NCBI GenBank assembly: GCA_020636695.1
Contig: JACJXJ010000002.1
Span: 162,835-226,834, forward strand
DNA from: Prevotellaceae bacterium
Lineage (GTDB): Bacteria; Bacteroidota; Bacteroidia; Bacteroidales; Paludibacteraceae
Length of the DNA: 64,000 bases
Reading direction: 5' to 3'
Both the position numbers and the translations under genes were made by a program. Below the pieces are notes generated by a model, which ran no database searches, was not told where the DNA came from, and saw nothing but the letters and a program-made list of their open reading frames with translations. Below are positions 38,275 to 47,106 of this stretch, one piece after another; the stretch's first letter is position 1; each line of letters starts with the position of its first letter.

Positions 38275-40077
38275 TTATTCCAAATTGAGGCGACTTCCTT
38301 TGGGATATTGAACGCTATAACTTAATGTAAACGATTGAGATTCCCCTGGTTGTAAATCAAGTTCCCAAGTCAACAAACCAGTTTCTTTATCATTATAACA
38401 AGCAGGTGTGGTTTCTTTGAGTAACTCTACCACAATATCTTTTTTTGTTGAAATTGGATATTGATCTTTCAACACCGCATGAATGGCTTTGGTTTGATTG
38501 TTTTTAATAGTCAATTTATACGTAAGAACCGCTTTTGTGGTAGAACCAAGTGTTTTGACACTACTAAAATCTTTGATTTTTTCGCGTATAACACTAACAC
38601 GTTTGTCCGTTCCCAAAGTTAATTTCAATTTATCTTCGGTAGAATTTGCATTGATATTGGTTTCACCTACATATGAACCATCGTACGTAATATTGGCTTT
38701 ACCACTCAATAAATTCAAATTGGCCCAATCAGCGATTTCAGCTAACAAATACGTTTCGGCATCGAGTTTTGGAGCACAGTAATAGTTGAAGTTAGCCTCC
38801 GTTTGGTATGATTTCAAATCAACCGTTTGTTCTTTCCCATTGCCTGGAATGGTAAAAGGCATGTCCATTTTATACTCTACATTCAAAGCAGTTTCGGTTT
38901 GAGTAATGAAATCTTCCATGCTTTTTGTCGTAATAATCACTACCCCATTTTTACCTTCCGAACCATATTGTGCTTCGGCTTGAGCACCTTTTAGCACGTT
39001 TTTAGACTTAATATAATTAGGATCTAATGATTGAGCATACTCTTCACTAATAATTTCGCCATCAAGAACATAAAGAGGCGAATTTGATATTTTTGACTTC
39101 TTACTAGTACCATAAGCTACGGTTACAACCTCATCAAGAGCTTGATTTTCTAATTTATAACTCTCCATTGGAGCAGCCGTCATAGCATATCGTTGCATTG
39201 GCTGTACATAATCCAAAAACCACGTACTAAAATACGAAGCTTCCTTATTAAATGTAGGTTTTGCAGTTGCAAGTGTCAATTTTACTTGGTTCCAATCCAA
39301 TCCTGTAGTTTGGCGTACTTTAGCTTTACCTAGTATATTAATTGGTTTATCGGTAGATGCAATATTAATATCATAATACGGTGTCCAACTAGCCGATGTG
39401 GTAAAATAGCTAATGCTAAATGTAGCCGCTGTAGCTGCAGGAGCTGCTAACGTTAATTTCAAAACGCCCGTATTTTTACCACCTTTACCAATTTCTTGTT
39501 GTAATTGACTATTAAGGCGCACAATTTGTTGATCCAACTGCTCTTTTTTCTTGTTGTCAGCCACTGCCAATGCTTCCAAAGCCGTTGCCTTAGTTTTATA
39601 CAAATCCATATTGGTATTGATTTCGGCTACAGTAGCACCCTTTTCTACCAATGATAAATTATGTTCAACGCCTTTACGTAACAAGGTCAATAAATCCTTA
39701 TTGATTTTAATTGAAGTCGTTACTTTGGTTAAATCTGCTTGATAAAGTTGTAAAGAATCGCGCAACAATTTCACAGACGGATTATCTTTGGTTGGTTCCA
39801 AATAATTAACCGAAAACTCCGATGCCGTTACCATCACACCATTATTCACCTTAATTTTTAAGCTATTACGATCTATTTGTGGACTCAAACCTTCAATAGA
39901 GATTTCATTTTCGCCACTCGTTAATGACGCTGACGCGCTGTGAATCAACTCTGCCCCATTAAAATAGACATTGGCCTTTTTCAAGGTTGCTTTAGTATTA
40001 ACGGCAAAAACAGCACTACTACACACTAATACAAAAGCTAAAAATAGCGATTTTCTGAGCGTTTTCATAAGTTTCAC
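38275..40077 (-). CDS. DUF4139/DUF4140 (MuiA-like) exported protein with an inserted TonB-plug-like segment
   Basis: Exported protein of 600 aa, function unknown. Signal peptide at 1-25 (ending AVFA). DUF4140 follows at about 30-130 (KKANVYFNGAELIHSASASL), a coiled coil at about 150-200, then DUF4139 (PYYDINIASTDKP onward, ending LSYSVQYPKGSRLNLE). Residues 314-385 are out of place: LDEVVTVAYGTSKKSK, SPLYVLDGE, IKSKNVLKGAQAEAQYGS and GKNGVVIITTK read exactly like the plug domain of a SusC/TonB-dependent receptor. There is no barrel. It is the last gene of the nrnA-apgM-lysS run, 14 bases after lysS. Confidence 0.85.
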   Translation of the reverse strand: MKLMKTLRKSLFLAFVLVCSSAVFAVNTKATLKKANVYFNGAELIHSASASLTSGENEISIEGLSPQIDRNSLKIKVNNGVMVTASEFSVNYLEPTKDNPSVKLLRDSLQLYQADLTKVTTSIKINKDLLTLLRKGVEHNLSLVEKGATVAEINTNMDLYKTKATALEALAVADNKKKEQLDQQIVRLNSQLQQEIGKGGKNTGVLKLTLAAPAATAATFSISYFTTSASWTPYYDINIASTDKPINILGKAKVRQTTGLDWNQVKLTLATAKPTFNKEASYFSTWFLDYVQPMQRYAMTAAPMESYKLENQALDEVVTVAYGTSKKSKISNSPLYVLDGEIISEEYAQSLDPNYIKSKNVLKGAQAEAQYGSEGKNGVVIITTKSMEDFITQTETALNVEYKMDMPFTIPGNGKEQTVDLKSYQTEANFNYYCAPKLDAETYLLAEIADWANLNLLSGKANITYDGSYVGETNINANSTEDKLKLTLGTDKRVSVIREKIKDFSSVKTLGSTTKAVLTYKLTIKNNQTKAIHAVLKDQYPISTKKDIVVELLKETTPACYNDKETGLLTWELDLQPGESQSFTLSYSVQYPKGSRLNLE

Positions 40078-40091
40078 GGGTTTAAAAGTGA

Positions 40092-41801
40092 TTATTTGAC
40101 CCAGTTTTCAACATCCTCTTTAGTAGGATTTGCCAAGCCTAGTTTATTTTTCTTGTTGTAACCACACAAATCTTGATGTAATTTGTTAGGATTCTGTCCT
40201 TTTAATTTATCGACCATATCAAAACCCAATTTTTGCAGAGGTTCAATCCATTCTGGAGCTACGCCTAATGCTATAAATTTAGTTGAATCGTCCTTTTTCT
40301 GAACTTTTTCTGGTTTCATTTGAGGGAAGAACAACACTTCTTGAATAGTAGTTTGTCCTGTCATCAACATCACCAAGCGGTCCATGCCAATACCCATACC
40401 AGATGTTGGCGGCATACCGTATTCCAAAGCACGCACGAAGTCCATATCAATAAACATGGCTTCATCATCACCCTTTTCGCTCAATTTTAATTGATCTTGG
40501 AAGCGCTCCAACTGGTCGATTGGGTCGTTGAGTTCCGAATAAGCGTTACACAGCTCTTTTCCATTCACCATCAACTCAAAACGTTCAGTCAAATCTGGAT
40601 TATCACGATGCTTTTTGGTAAGTGGCGACATTTCTTTTGGATAGTCGGTAATAAATGTTGGTTGGATGTAATTGCCTTCGCAGAATTCGCCAAAAATTTC
40701 ATCAATCAACTTACCTTTACCCATCGTATCGTCGATATTCATGTTCAAGGTTTTACAAACCGAACGAATTTCTTCTTCTGTTTTTCCAGTCAAATCATGT
40801 CCAGTAAATTCTTTGATAGAATCCAACATGGTAATACGTTTGAATGGTGCTTTAAAACTAATAACATTTTCACCAACTTGTACTTCGTGCGTTCCATTCA
40901 CGTCCATACAGATTTTATCGAGCATACGTTCGGTGAAATCCATCATCCAGTTATAATCTTTGTACGATACATAAATCTCCATACACGTAAACTCTGGATT
41001 ATGTGTGCGGTCCATACCTTCGTTACGGAAATTTTTCGAAAATTCATAAACACCTTCAAAACCACCAACGATTAACCGTTTCAAATACAACTCATTAGCA
41101 ATGCGCAAATACAAGGGAATATCTAATGCATTATGGTGTGTAATGAATGGACGTGCAGCTGCGCCACCAGGAATAGATTGCAAAACAGGTGTTTCCACTT
41201 CCATATAATCATAGCCATTAAAGAAATCGCGCATAGATTGATAAACCTTGGTGCGTTTTTGAAAAATCTCTTTAACGCCTTCATTCACTACTAAATCGAC
41301 ATAACGTTGACGATAACGCATTTCAGGATCTTCAAATTTATCGTATGCTACGCCATCTTTATATTTTACAATTGGAAGTGGACGTAATGATTTACTTAGT
41401 ACGGTTAATTCTTGACAGTGAACACTGATTTCGCCCATTTGCGTGCGAAATACGAATCCTTTGATACCAATAAAATCACCAATATCTAACAGTTTTTTGA
41501 ACACCACATTGTACATTTCAGGTTGCGCTTCGGTGGAAATATCATCGCGCGAGATATAAACTTGAATACGTCCTTTTGAATCCTGCAACTCAACAAACGA
41601 GGCTTTACCCATAATACGACGACTCATAATACGACCGGCAATGCACACAGGTTTACCAGATTCTTCGTCTTTAAAGTCTGCTTTTATTTCAGTAGAAAAA
41701 GCATCGGTTGGATACTGCGCTGCTGGATATGGTTCAATACCCATTTCACGCATCGTGTCAAGACTCTGACGTCTAAATAGTTCTTGTTCTGAGAGTTCCA
41801 T
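40092..41801 (-). CDS. lysS: Lysyl-tRNA synthetase, class II
   Basis: Charges tRNA(Lys) with lysine. 569 aa: an OB-fold anticodon-binding domain at the N-terminus (GKPVCIAGRIMSRRIMGKASFVELQD), class II motifs (RYRQRYVDLVVNEGV with motif 1, FRNEGMDRTHNPEFTCME as motif 2, GMGIGMDRLVML as motif 3). About 60 extra residues at the C-terminus (DMVDKLKGQNPNKLHQDLCGYNKK) are not part of the catalytic core; I think this tail is usual in Bacteroidetes. It lies 30 bases downstream of apgM and 14 upstream of the DUF4139 gene. Confidence 0.96.
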   Translation of the reverse strand: MELSEQELFRRQSLDTMREMGIEPYPAAQYPTDAFSTEIKADFKDEESGKPVCIAGRIMSRRIMGKASFVELQDSKGRIQVYISRDDISTEAQPEMYNVVFKKLLDIGDFIGIKGFVFRTQMGEISVHCQELTVLSKSLRPLPIVKYKDGVAYDKFEDPEMRYRQRYVDLVVNEGVKEIFQKRTKVYQSMRDFFNGYDYMEVETPVLQSIPGGAAARPFITHHNALDIPLYLRIANELYLKRLIVGGFEGVYEFSKNFRNEGMDRTHNPEFTCMEIYVSYKDYNWMMDFTERMLDKICMDVNGTHEVQVGENVISFKAPFKRITMLDSIKEFTGHDLTGKTEEEIRSVCKTLNMNIDDTMGKGKLIDEIFGEFCEGNYIQPTFITDYPKEMSPLTKKHRDNPDLTERFELMVNGKELCNAYSELNDPIDQLERFQDQLKLSEKGDDEAMFIDMDFVRALEYGMPPTSGMGIGMDRLVMLMTGQTTIQEVLFFPQMKPEKVQKKDDSTKFIALGVAPEWIEPLQKLGFDMVDKLKGQNPNKLHQDLCGYNKKNKLGLANPTKEDVENWVK

Positions 41802-41831
41802 AACTTTATAATTAGTTTTGTTTATATTATC

Positions 41832-43040
41832 TTATTTGCTAAATAGCTGTTTCATAAATTCATCACCTGCTAAAATACCAAGTGCACCACGTTGTGCCGA
41901 AAACTCATCAAATTGAGTCACTGTATCAGGCATTTTTGTTGGATTATATATCACAAATGGCACGGCCTCTGCTGTATGCGTACGCAATCGACATGGCGTT
42001 GGGTGATCTGGCAATATAGCCATCGTCACCGATTCCGACATCGTATTTATGGCTTCTAAAATTGGTTTAATCAAGCGTTCAGAAAGATACTCAATGGTTT
42101 TGATTTTTAAATCCACATCACCTTCGTGACCAGCTTCATCACTTGCTTCTACATGTACAAACACGAAATCGTCCGTTTTTAGAGCTTTTATCGCGGCCTC
42201 AGCTTTACCTTCATAGTTTGTATTATACAAACCTGTCGCACCTTCAACATCAAGAGATTTAAGACCAGCATTAATGCCAATACCCTTTATCAAATCGACC
42301 GCAGAAATAACCGAACCTGATTGAATACCAAATAATTCCGACAACGGTTTCATCACAGACTGATAACCTGGCGACCAAAACCAAATACTATTGGCAGTAT
42401 CCTTGCCCTCGGCGCGGCGTTTGATATTCACTGGATGATTTTCGAGCAGCAATTGCGAACGTAAAATCAAATCATTCAATATGTTTGCTGTTTCTACTGC
42501 TTCAGGCACTTGTGCTGTAATTAACACATCCTTAAAAGGAGTTCCAACTACATCGTGCGGTGGCGTACAAGTTATGCGTTTATCGCCATGCTTTAATTTA
42601 CATAAATGGCGATACGAAATACCGTTAAAAAAATGTACCAAATCTGACCCTAATTCCGCTTGTAAAAATGCGATTAATTCAGCAGCTTCTTCGTTAGAAA
42701 TATGACCAGCCGAATGATTTTTGATCTTATTTTCCTCGATACAAATTAAGTTACATCGCATCACCATTTCATTAGCTTCGACAGAAACGCCCATGCTGGC
42801 AGCTTCCAACGTTCCACGACCTTCAAAAACAGAGGCCACATCGTACCCTAAAACCGATAAATTGGCAATTTCGCTACCTGGATGAAACCCTGCAGGCACT
42901 GTATGTAACAAACCAGATTGTCCCAATTGAGTCACTTTATCCATGGTTGGTTTATGAGCCACCTGCAAAGGAGTTTTGTTCCCCAATGCTGCTATCGGCT
43001 CATCGGCCATACCATCGCCTAAAATGACTATGTATTTCAT
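41832..43040 (-). CDS. apgM: Cofactor-independent phosphoglycerate mutase, archaeal (ApgM) type
   Basis: Interconverts 3- and 2-phosphoglycerate in glycolysis. 402 aa, matching the archaeal-type enzyme (about 400), not the 510-aa GpmI. Alkaline-phosphatase fold: VILGDGMADEPIAALGNKTPLQ with the metal Asp, the catalytic Ser region HPGSEIANLSVLGYD, FVHVEASDEAGHEGDVDLK, and AILPDHPTPCRLRTHTAEAVPF with metal ligands. Its ATG overlaps the nrnA stop by four bases, so translation is coupled. Confidence 0.94.
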   Translation of the reverse strand: MKYIVILGDGMADEPIAALGNKTPLQVAHKPTMDKVTQLGQSGLLHTVPAGFHPGSEIANLSVLGYDVASVFEGRGTLEAASMGVSVEANEMVMRCNLICIEENKIKNHSAGHISNEEAAELIAFLQAELGSDLVHFFNGISYRHLCKLKHGDKRITCTPPHDVVGTPFKDVLITAQVPEAVETANILNDLILRSQLLLENHPVNIKRRAEGKDTANSIWFWSPGYQSVMKPLSELFGIQSGSVISAVDLIKGIGINAGLKSLDVEGATGLYNTNYEGKAEAAIKALKTDDFVFVHVEASDEAGHEGDVDLKIKTIEYLSERLIKPILEAINTMSESVTMAILPDHPTPCRLRTHTAEAVPFVIYNPTKMPDTVTQFDEFSAQRGALGILAGDEFMKQLFSK

Positions 43041-44062
43041 GATGCTTGAATGTCGTTTTTGATAATAACCTTCTCTAATTTATCAAGCGTTTCGGCCAAC
43101 GAGAGATAACTTTCGCCACCAGCAGCATTCAAATGCCCACCACCATTGAAATAAGTCGACGCCATTTTGTTAACAGGGAATGTTCCTTGCGAACGGAACG
43201 ACATCTTCACTTTTTTCACATCTTCTCGCACAAAAACAGAAATATCAATCCCTTCAATCGACAAAGGAATATTAACAAAACCCTCTGCATCACCTACTTG
43301 GTAGTCGAAACGAGCTAATTCATCCAACGACAAGCTAATAACAGCTGTTCGTTGCTCTTTGTAAAGCTTCATTTTTTCAACTAAACAAAAACCCATCAAA
43401 CGCATGCGATTTTCAGAATAGGTGTTATATACCAAGCGATAAATATTATCCTTATCAATCCCTTTTGATAATAATTCCGAAATAATATGATAAATTTCAG
43501 GACTTTGAGAGGCATATGAGAAATTGCCTGTATCAGTCATCATACCCACATAAATGGATTCCGCGCATGCTTGTGTTATATTTTGGAAAAAACCCATGCG
43601 ACAAATCAACCGAAAAACGAGTTCACTAGACGATGAAATTTCGGGATGCGAAATGGTTACATCAGCAAATGCTTCGGGTAATAAATGATGATCTATTAAA
43701 ATTTTCTTTGCGTGCGACTGTTCTACAAATGGCTTTGCACCATCAATACGTTTCAAATCATTAAAATCGACACAAATCAATAAATCAGCTTCTGTAATTA
43801 AACCTTGTACTTCCTTATGTTTTTCCTCCAAAACTACAATATCCGCAGCTCCCGACATCCAATTTAAAAAACCAGGAAAACGATTTGGAACAATAACAAC
43901 CGGCTCTTTTCCAATTTCTTTCAAAAAATGATACAGTCCAAGCGAAGAACCCACTGCATCACCATCGGGAGATAAATGAGTCAAAATCACAATACGTTCA
44001 GCAGCTTCTATTAGCTTATACGAACGGGAAACATTGTCTTCAAGAATAATTTTGGTTAACAT
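43037..44062 (-). CDS. nrnA: Bifunctional oligoribonuclease/PAP phosphatase NrnA
   Basis: DHH-family phosphoesterase that degrades short oligonucleotides and 3'-phosphoadenosine 5'-phosphate. 341 aa. Seen: ILTHLSPDGDAVGSSLGL (DHH motif I), CVDFNDLKRI, the DHH motif itself in KKILIDHHLLPE, MTDTGNFSYASQSPE, and the DHHA1 domain ending GGGHLNAAGGES. It is the first gene of the run nrnA-apgM-lysS-DUF4139, with a TATCTTTG box at 44088-44095. Confidence 0.92.
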   Translation of the reverse strand: MLTKIILEDNVSRSYKLIEAAERIVILTHLSPDGDAVGSSLGLYHFLKEIGKEPVVIVPNRFPGFLNWMSGAADIVVLEEKHKEVQGLITEADLLICVDFNDLKRIDGAKPFVEQSHAKKILIDHHLLPEAFADVTISHPEISSSSELVFRLICRMGFFQNITQACAESIYVGMMTDTGNFSYASQSPEIYHIISELLSKGIDKDNIYRLVYNTYSENRMRLMGFCLVEKMKLYKEQRTAVISLSLDELARFDYQVGDAEGFVNIPLSIEGIDISVFVREDVKKVKMSFRSQGTFPVNKMASTYFNGGGHLNAAGGESYLSLAETLDKLEKVIIKNDIQAS

Positions 44063-44087
44063 AAAATTAGGGTTATATTTTAACTTA

Positions 44088-44095
44088 CAAAGATA
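44088..44095 (-). promoter_or_regulatory. -7 promoter box for the nrnA operon
   Basis: TATCTTTG on the minus strand, 25 bases before the nrnA ATG. Confidence 0.6.
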
Positions 44096-44133
44096 AGAAA
44101 ATTTGCTGAATCTATAGCACTACCAAAAACAAA

Positions 44134-44173
44134 AAAACCAAATAAGAACCAGTTACAGCTCTTATTTGGTTTT
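44134..44173 (-). terminator. Terminator of galE
   Basis: AAAACCAAATAAG (44134-44146) pairs with CTTATTTGGTTTT (44161-44173); 13-bp perfect stem between galE and nrnA. Confidence 0.8.
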
Positions 44174-44194
44174 GTAAGTATATGTATAGAAGTT

Positions 44195-45229
44195 TTATTT
44201 ACGCTCCATACAACGTTGCTGCCATTTCCAAGCAGATGCTAAAGTTTCTTCAACACTCGCTTTAGCTTTCCATTTGAGCACTTTTTGAGCCAACGATGGA
44301 TTTGCCCAAACTTGCTCAATATCACCTTCACGGCGACCAACTATTTCATAAGGAACTTTAACGCCATTCACAGCTTCGAATGTTTTAATCAATTCCATTA
44401 CTGATAAACCTTTTCCTGTACCTAAATTGTACACTTCTGGCACTTGTAAATCTTTATTAAGCAAACGATCTACGGCTGTAACATGCGCGTAAGCCAAATC
44501 CATCACATTAATATAATCGCGGATACAAGTTCCATCAGGCGTATTGTAGTCGTTACCAAAAACCTTGATTTTTTTATGAATTCCTGCCGCTGTTTGTGCT
44601 ACAAATGGCACTAAATTATTAGGGACACCATTAGGTAATTCGCCAATAGCAGCAGATGGATGCGCACCTATTGGATTAAAATAACGCAATAAAATACTCT
44701 TTAAAGCATGGTTCGCATGAACCGTATCCATAATAATATCTTCACAAATTTGTTTTGTATTACCGTATGGAGACAAAGCTTTTTTATAGGTGCTTTTTCA
44801 TCCACTGGCAAAATATCTGGTTGTCCATATACCGTGCAAGACGATGAAAACACTAAACCTTCTACTTTATGAATAGGCATTAACTCTAGTAGATTGACCA
44901 AAGAAACAACGTTATTACGATAATATTTCAATGGTATCTCTACAGATTCACCAACAGCTTTACTTAGCAGCAAAATGAATAACGGCTTTAATTCCTTCAT
45001 GTTTTGTGAAGAACTTATCCATAGCCACATAATCGGTACAATCGATATTTTCAAATATCGGACGTTTGCCCGTTATTTGCTCAATACCATTAAGTACTTC
45101 AATGTTTGAATTTGATAAGTTATCTACCACATACACGTCATAACCAGCTTCAAGAAGTGCTACTACAGTATGTGAGCCAATATAGCCCGTACCACCTGTA
45201 ACCAACACTTTTGGTGATGATGTAAACAT
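44195..45229 (-). CDS. galE: UDP-glucose 4-epimerase, broken by two single-base indels
   Basis: Interconverts UDP-glucose and UDP-galactose with bound NAD. Three pieces in two frames join into one normal protein: VLVTGGTGYIGSHTVVALLEAG (NAD site), YVVDNLSNS, AVIHFAA, then KAVGESVEIPLKYYRNNV and GLVFSSSCTVYGQP, then SPYGNTKQICEDI (catalytic Tyr and Lys), RYFNPIGAHPS and the C-terminus. The breaks are an extra A (minus strand) at 44964-44965 and a missing A in the run at 44780-44785. With both undone and the ATG at 45229, the protein is 344 aa, the normal size. In-frame ATGs at 45265, 45238 and 45235 are alternatives; 45265 overlaps the upstream gene. The error pattern matches that in nifJ. Confidence 0.88.
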
Positions 45230-45255
45230 GCTCATCATTTGCTTTAGTTTTTTTG

Positions 45256-46161
45256 TTACTTCCATAATTGTTGTGGATAAACTCCTTCACGAATTAATTT
45301 ACTAATTTGCAATACGACTTGCGGACGATCTTCGGCATAAGTTACACCAAACCATTTAGCTGGCGTATCAATTACCTCACAGGTAGCTTGATTATTGCTA
45401 ATCAACTCATCAACCACTGTTGGAATGTAATATTCTGATTTAGGCTCCATGCCGCGCTCTGTCAAAAATTTTGCAAATGATTTTTCTGAAAAAGCGAAAT
45501 AATCAGGTGTAAAACCCCACATATTCATAGAAACTAACGAAGCGTTAGGAATAGTTTCATAACCACCATGTTCCAATGGATATTGAATAACCCCACTTTC
45601 ACATTCTATTTTAGTACGCTCTACCACCGAAGTCAAAAGTTTTTGTTCATTTACGCTACAAATACCACGGTTTACAGCACCACTTTCTGACAACGTATTA
45701 CTAATATGGTATCCTATCATACAATAACGGCCGACTTGACCCGTAGCTTCATTCAAAAAATCCGCTAAAAGCTGATATGATTCACGACCGTAAAAATCAT
45801 CTGAATTAATGACAGCAAAAGGAGTATCTATCACATCTTTGGCCATCAAAACGGCATGGTTCGTTCCCCAAGGCTTCACACGTTCTTTATCATAAACAAC
45901 ACCTTGCGGTACACTATCAATTTCCTGAAAAACCACTTCAACCGGGATGTGATTTTCATATTTACTTACAATTTGTTTGCGAAATTCAGCTTCAAAGCTG
46001 TGGCGAATAACAAAAACAACCTTACCAAATCCTGCTCTAACAGCATCGTAAACAGAATAATCCATAATGGTTTCACCATTAGGACCAACGCCATCTAACT
46101 GTTTGAGACTCCCATAACGGCTACCCATTCCAGCCGCCAAAACTAACAATGTTGGTTTCAT
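45256..46161 (-). CDS. NDP-sugar nucleotidyltransferase-like protein
   Basis: Sugar-phosphate nucleotidyltransferase family, 301 aa. Seen: LLVLAAGMGSRYGSLKQLDGVGPNGE (nucleotide-binding G-x-G-x-R and Lys), FVIRHSFEAEF, PWGTNHAVLMAKDVI, FAVINSDDFYG with the metal-binding Asp pair, and a C-terminal KWFGVTYAEDRPQV. The exact sugar is unknown; the layout upstream of galE suggests UDP-hexose metabolism. It is the first gene of a two-gene unit with galE and has a TAATTTTG box at 46188-46195. Confidence 0.85.
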   Translation of the reverse strand: MKPTLLVLAAGMGSRYGSLKQLDGVGPNGETIMDYSVYDAVRAGFGKVVFVIRHSFEAEFRKQIVSKYENHIPVEVVFQEIDSVPQGVVYDKERVKPWGTNHAVLMAKDVIDTPFAVINSDDFYGRESYQLLADFLNEATGQVGRYCMIGYHISNTLSESGAVNRGICSVNEQKLLTSVVERTKIECESGVIQYPLEHGGYETIPNASLVSMNMWGFTPDYFAFSEKSFAKFLTERGMEPKSEYYIPTVVDELISNNQATCEVIDTPAKWFGVTYAEDRPQVVLQISKLIREGVYPQQLWK

Positions 46162-46187
46162 ACTGATGTATTGTGTGAAAATTCGTG

Positions 46188-46195
46188 CAAAATTA
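46188..46195 (-). promoter_or_regulatory. -7 promoter box for the nucleotidyltransferase-galE unit
   Basis: TAATTTTG on the minus strand, 26 bases before the ATG at 46161. The rest of the 46162-46445 gap holds only the divergent promoter of the Lrp gene. Confidence 0.5.
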
Positions 46196-46375
46196 CATAA
46201 AAAAATTGATTGAAAAAATCGTCATTATTACTTGAATACATAAACAGACGATAAAAACGCTCTATTTAATTCGATTACAAATACATAAAAGTTATCAACA
46301 CGCCAACTCTCAAAACATGTGACTTTCTATTTATAACCACAAAAATACGCTTTTTTCTATTTATTTGTTATTTTT

Positions 46376-46407
46376 TTTGACAAATATAAAAAAAATCATT
46401 ACCTTTG
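46376..46407 (+). promoter_or_regulatory. -33/-7 promoter of the Lrp-family gene
   Basis: TTTG (46376-46379), a 20-base spacer and TACCTTTG (46400-46407), 38 bases before the ATG at 46446. Confidence 0.65.
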
Positions 46408-46445
46408 AGCACTTTTTTTAACCACTTAAACATACCTCTTAATTT

Positions 46446-46928
46446 ATGGGACATCAAATTGATAGATTGGACAAAAAAATTCTCCAAATGATTTCGCAAA
46501 ATGCGCGCATTCCATTTTTAGAAGTTGCTCGCGAATGCAATGTATCAGGAGCTGCTATTCACCAACGTGTACAAAAGCTTATAAATATTGGCGTCATAAA
46601 AGGTTCTGAATTCATTATAGACACTTATAAAATAGGTTACCAAACTTGTGCCTACGTAGGTATTACCATTAAAGACATGTCGTATTTCAAGAGTGTCATA
46701 GAATCGCTCAAAAACATTCCTGAGGTGGTAGAATGTCATTCAACAACAGGTCGTTACACCATGTTTGTAAAAATCTATGCTAAAGATAATCGTCATTTAA
46801 TGAATATTATTGTTGAAAAAATTACTCCTATTGTAGGGATTGGTAATACAGAAACTTTTTTAATTTCACTTGATGAAGTCTTCAATCGCCAAATTTCGGC
46901 ATTTGAAGCAAAAGAAATTTCTGAGTAA
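46446..46928 (+). CDS. Lrp/AsnC family transcriptional regulator
   Basis: Feast/famine regulator that senses an amino acid or related small molecule. 160 aa, family length. Seen: N-terminal winged helix-turn-helix (LDKKILQMISQNARIPFLEVARECNVSGAAIHQRVQKLINIGVIKG in the first 55 residues; here quoted only in outline as LDKKILQMIS, VARECNVSGAAIHQRV and GVIKG) and a C-terminal RAM effector domain (CAYVGITIKD, VECHSTTGRYTMFVKIYAKD). It stands alone, with a full promoter and a terminator. Its own target genes cannot be told; self-regulation would be usual. Confidence 0.92.
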   Translation: MGHQIDRLDKKILQMISQNARIPFLEVARECNVSGAAIHQRVQKLINIGVIKGSEFIIDTYKIGYQTCAYVGITIKDMSYFKSVIESLKNIPEVVECHSTTGRYTMFVKIYAKDNRHLMNIIVEKITPIVGIGNTETFLISLDEVFNRQISAFEAKEISE

Positions 46929-46954
46929 ATCCGAAAGTAAAAATATAATTTTGA

Positions 46955-46979
46955 AGCTGTATATAGAACATATACAGCT
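46955..46979 (+). terminator. Terminator of the Lrp-family gene
   Basis: AGCTGTATA (46955-46963) pairs with TATACAGCT (46971-46979), followed by a run of T. Confidence 0.85.
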
Positions 46980-47080
46980 TTTTTTGTATATGCCGTCAAA
47001 TACCTCGAAATATATACAGCCAAGTCAATCCGTGTTAATAACTTTTTACGTAAACCCTTTATAAACTGCACAATTTGAGC

Positions 47081-47088
47081 TACTTTTG
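47081..47088 (+). promoter_or_regulatory. -7 promoter box for the TPR gene
   Basis: TACTTTTG, a consensus match, 18 bases before the ATG, so the leader is very short. Confidence 0.55.
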
Positions 47089-47106
47089 TAATTCAAACTT
47101 GGATTT

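Noticed and set aside
40491..41075. 194-codon open frame antisense to lysS
   Set aside because: No family features, no promoter, and the opposite strand is an intact, conserved synthetase.
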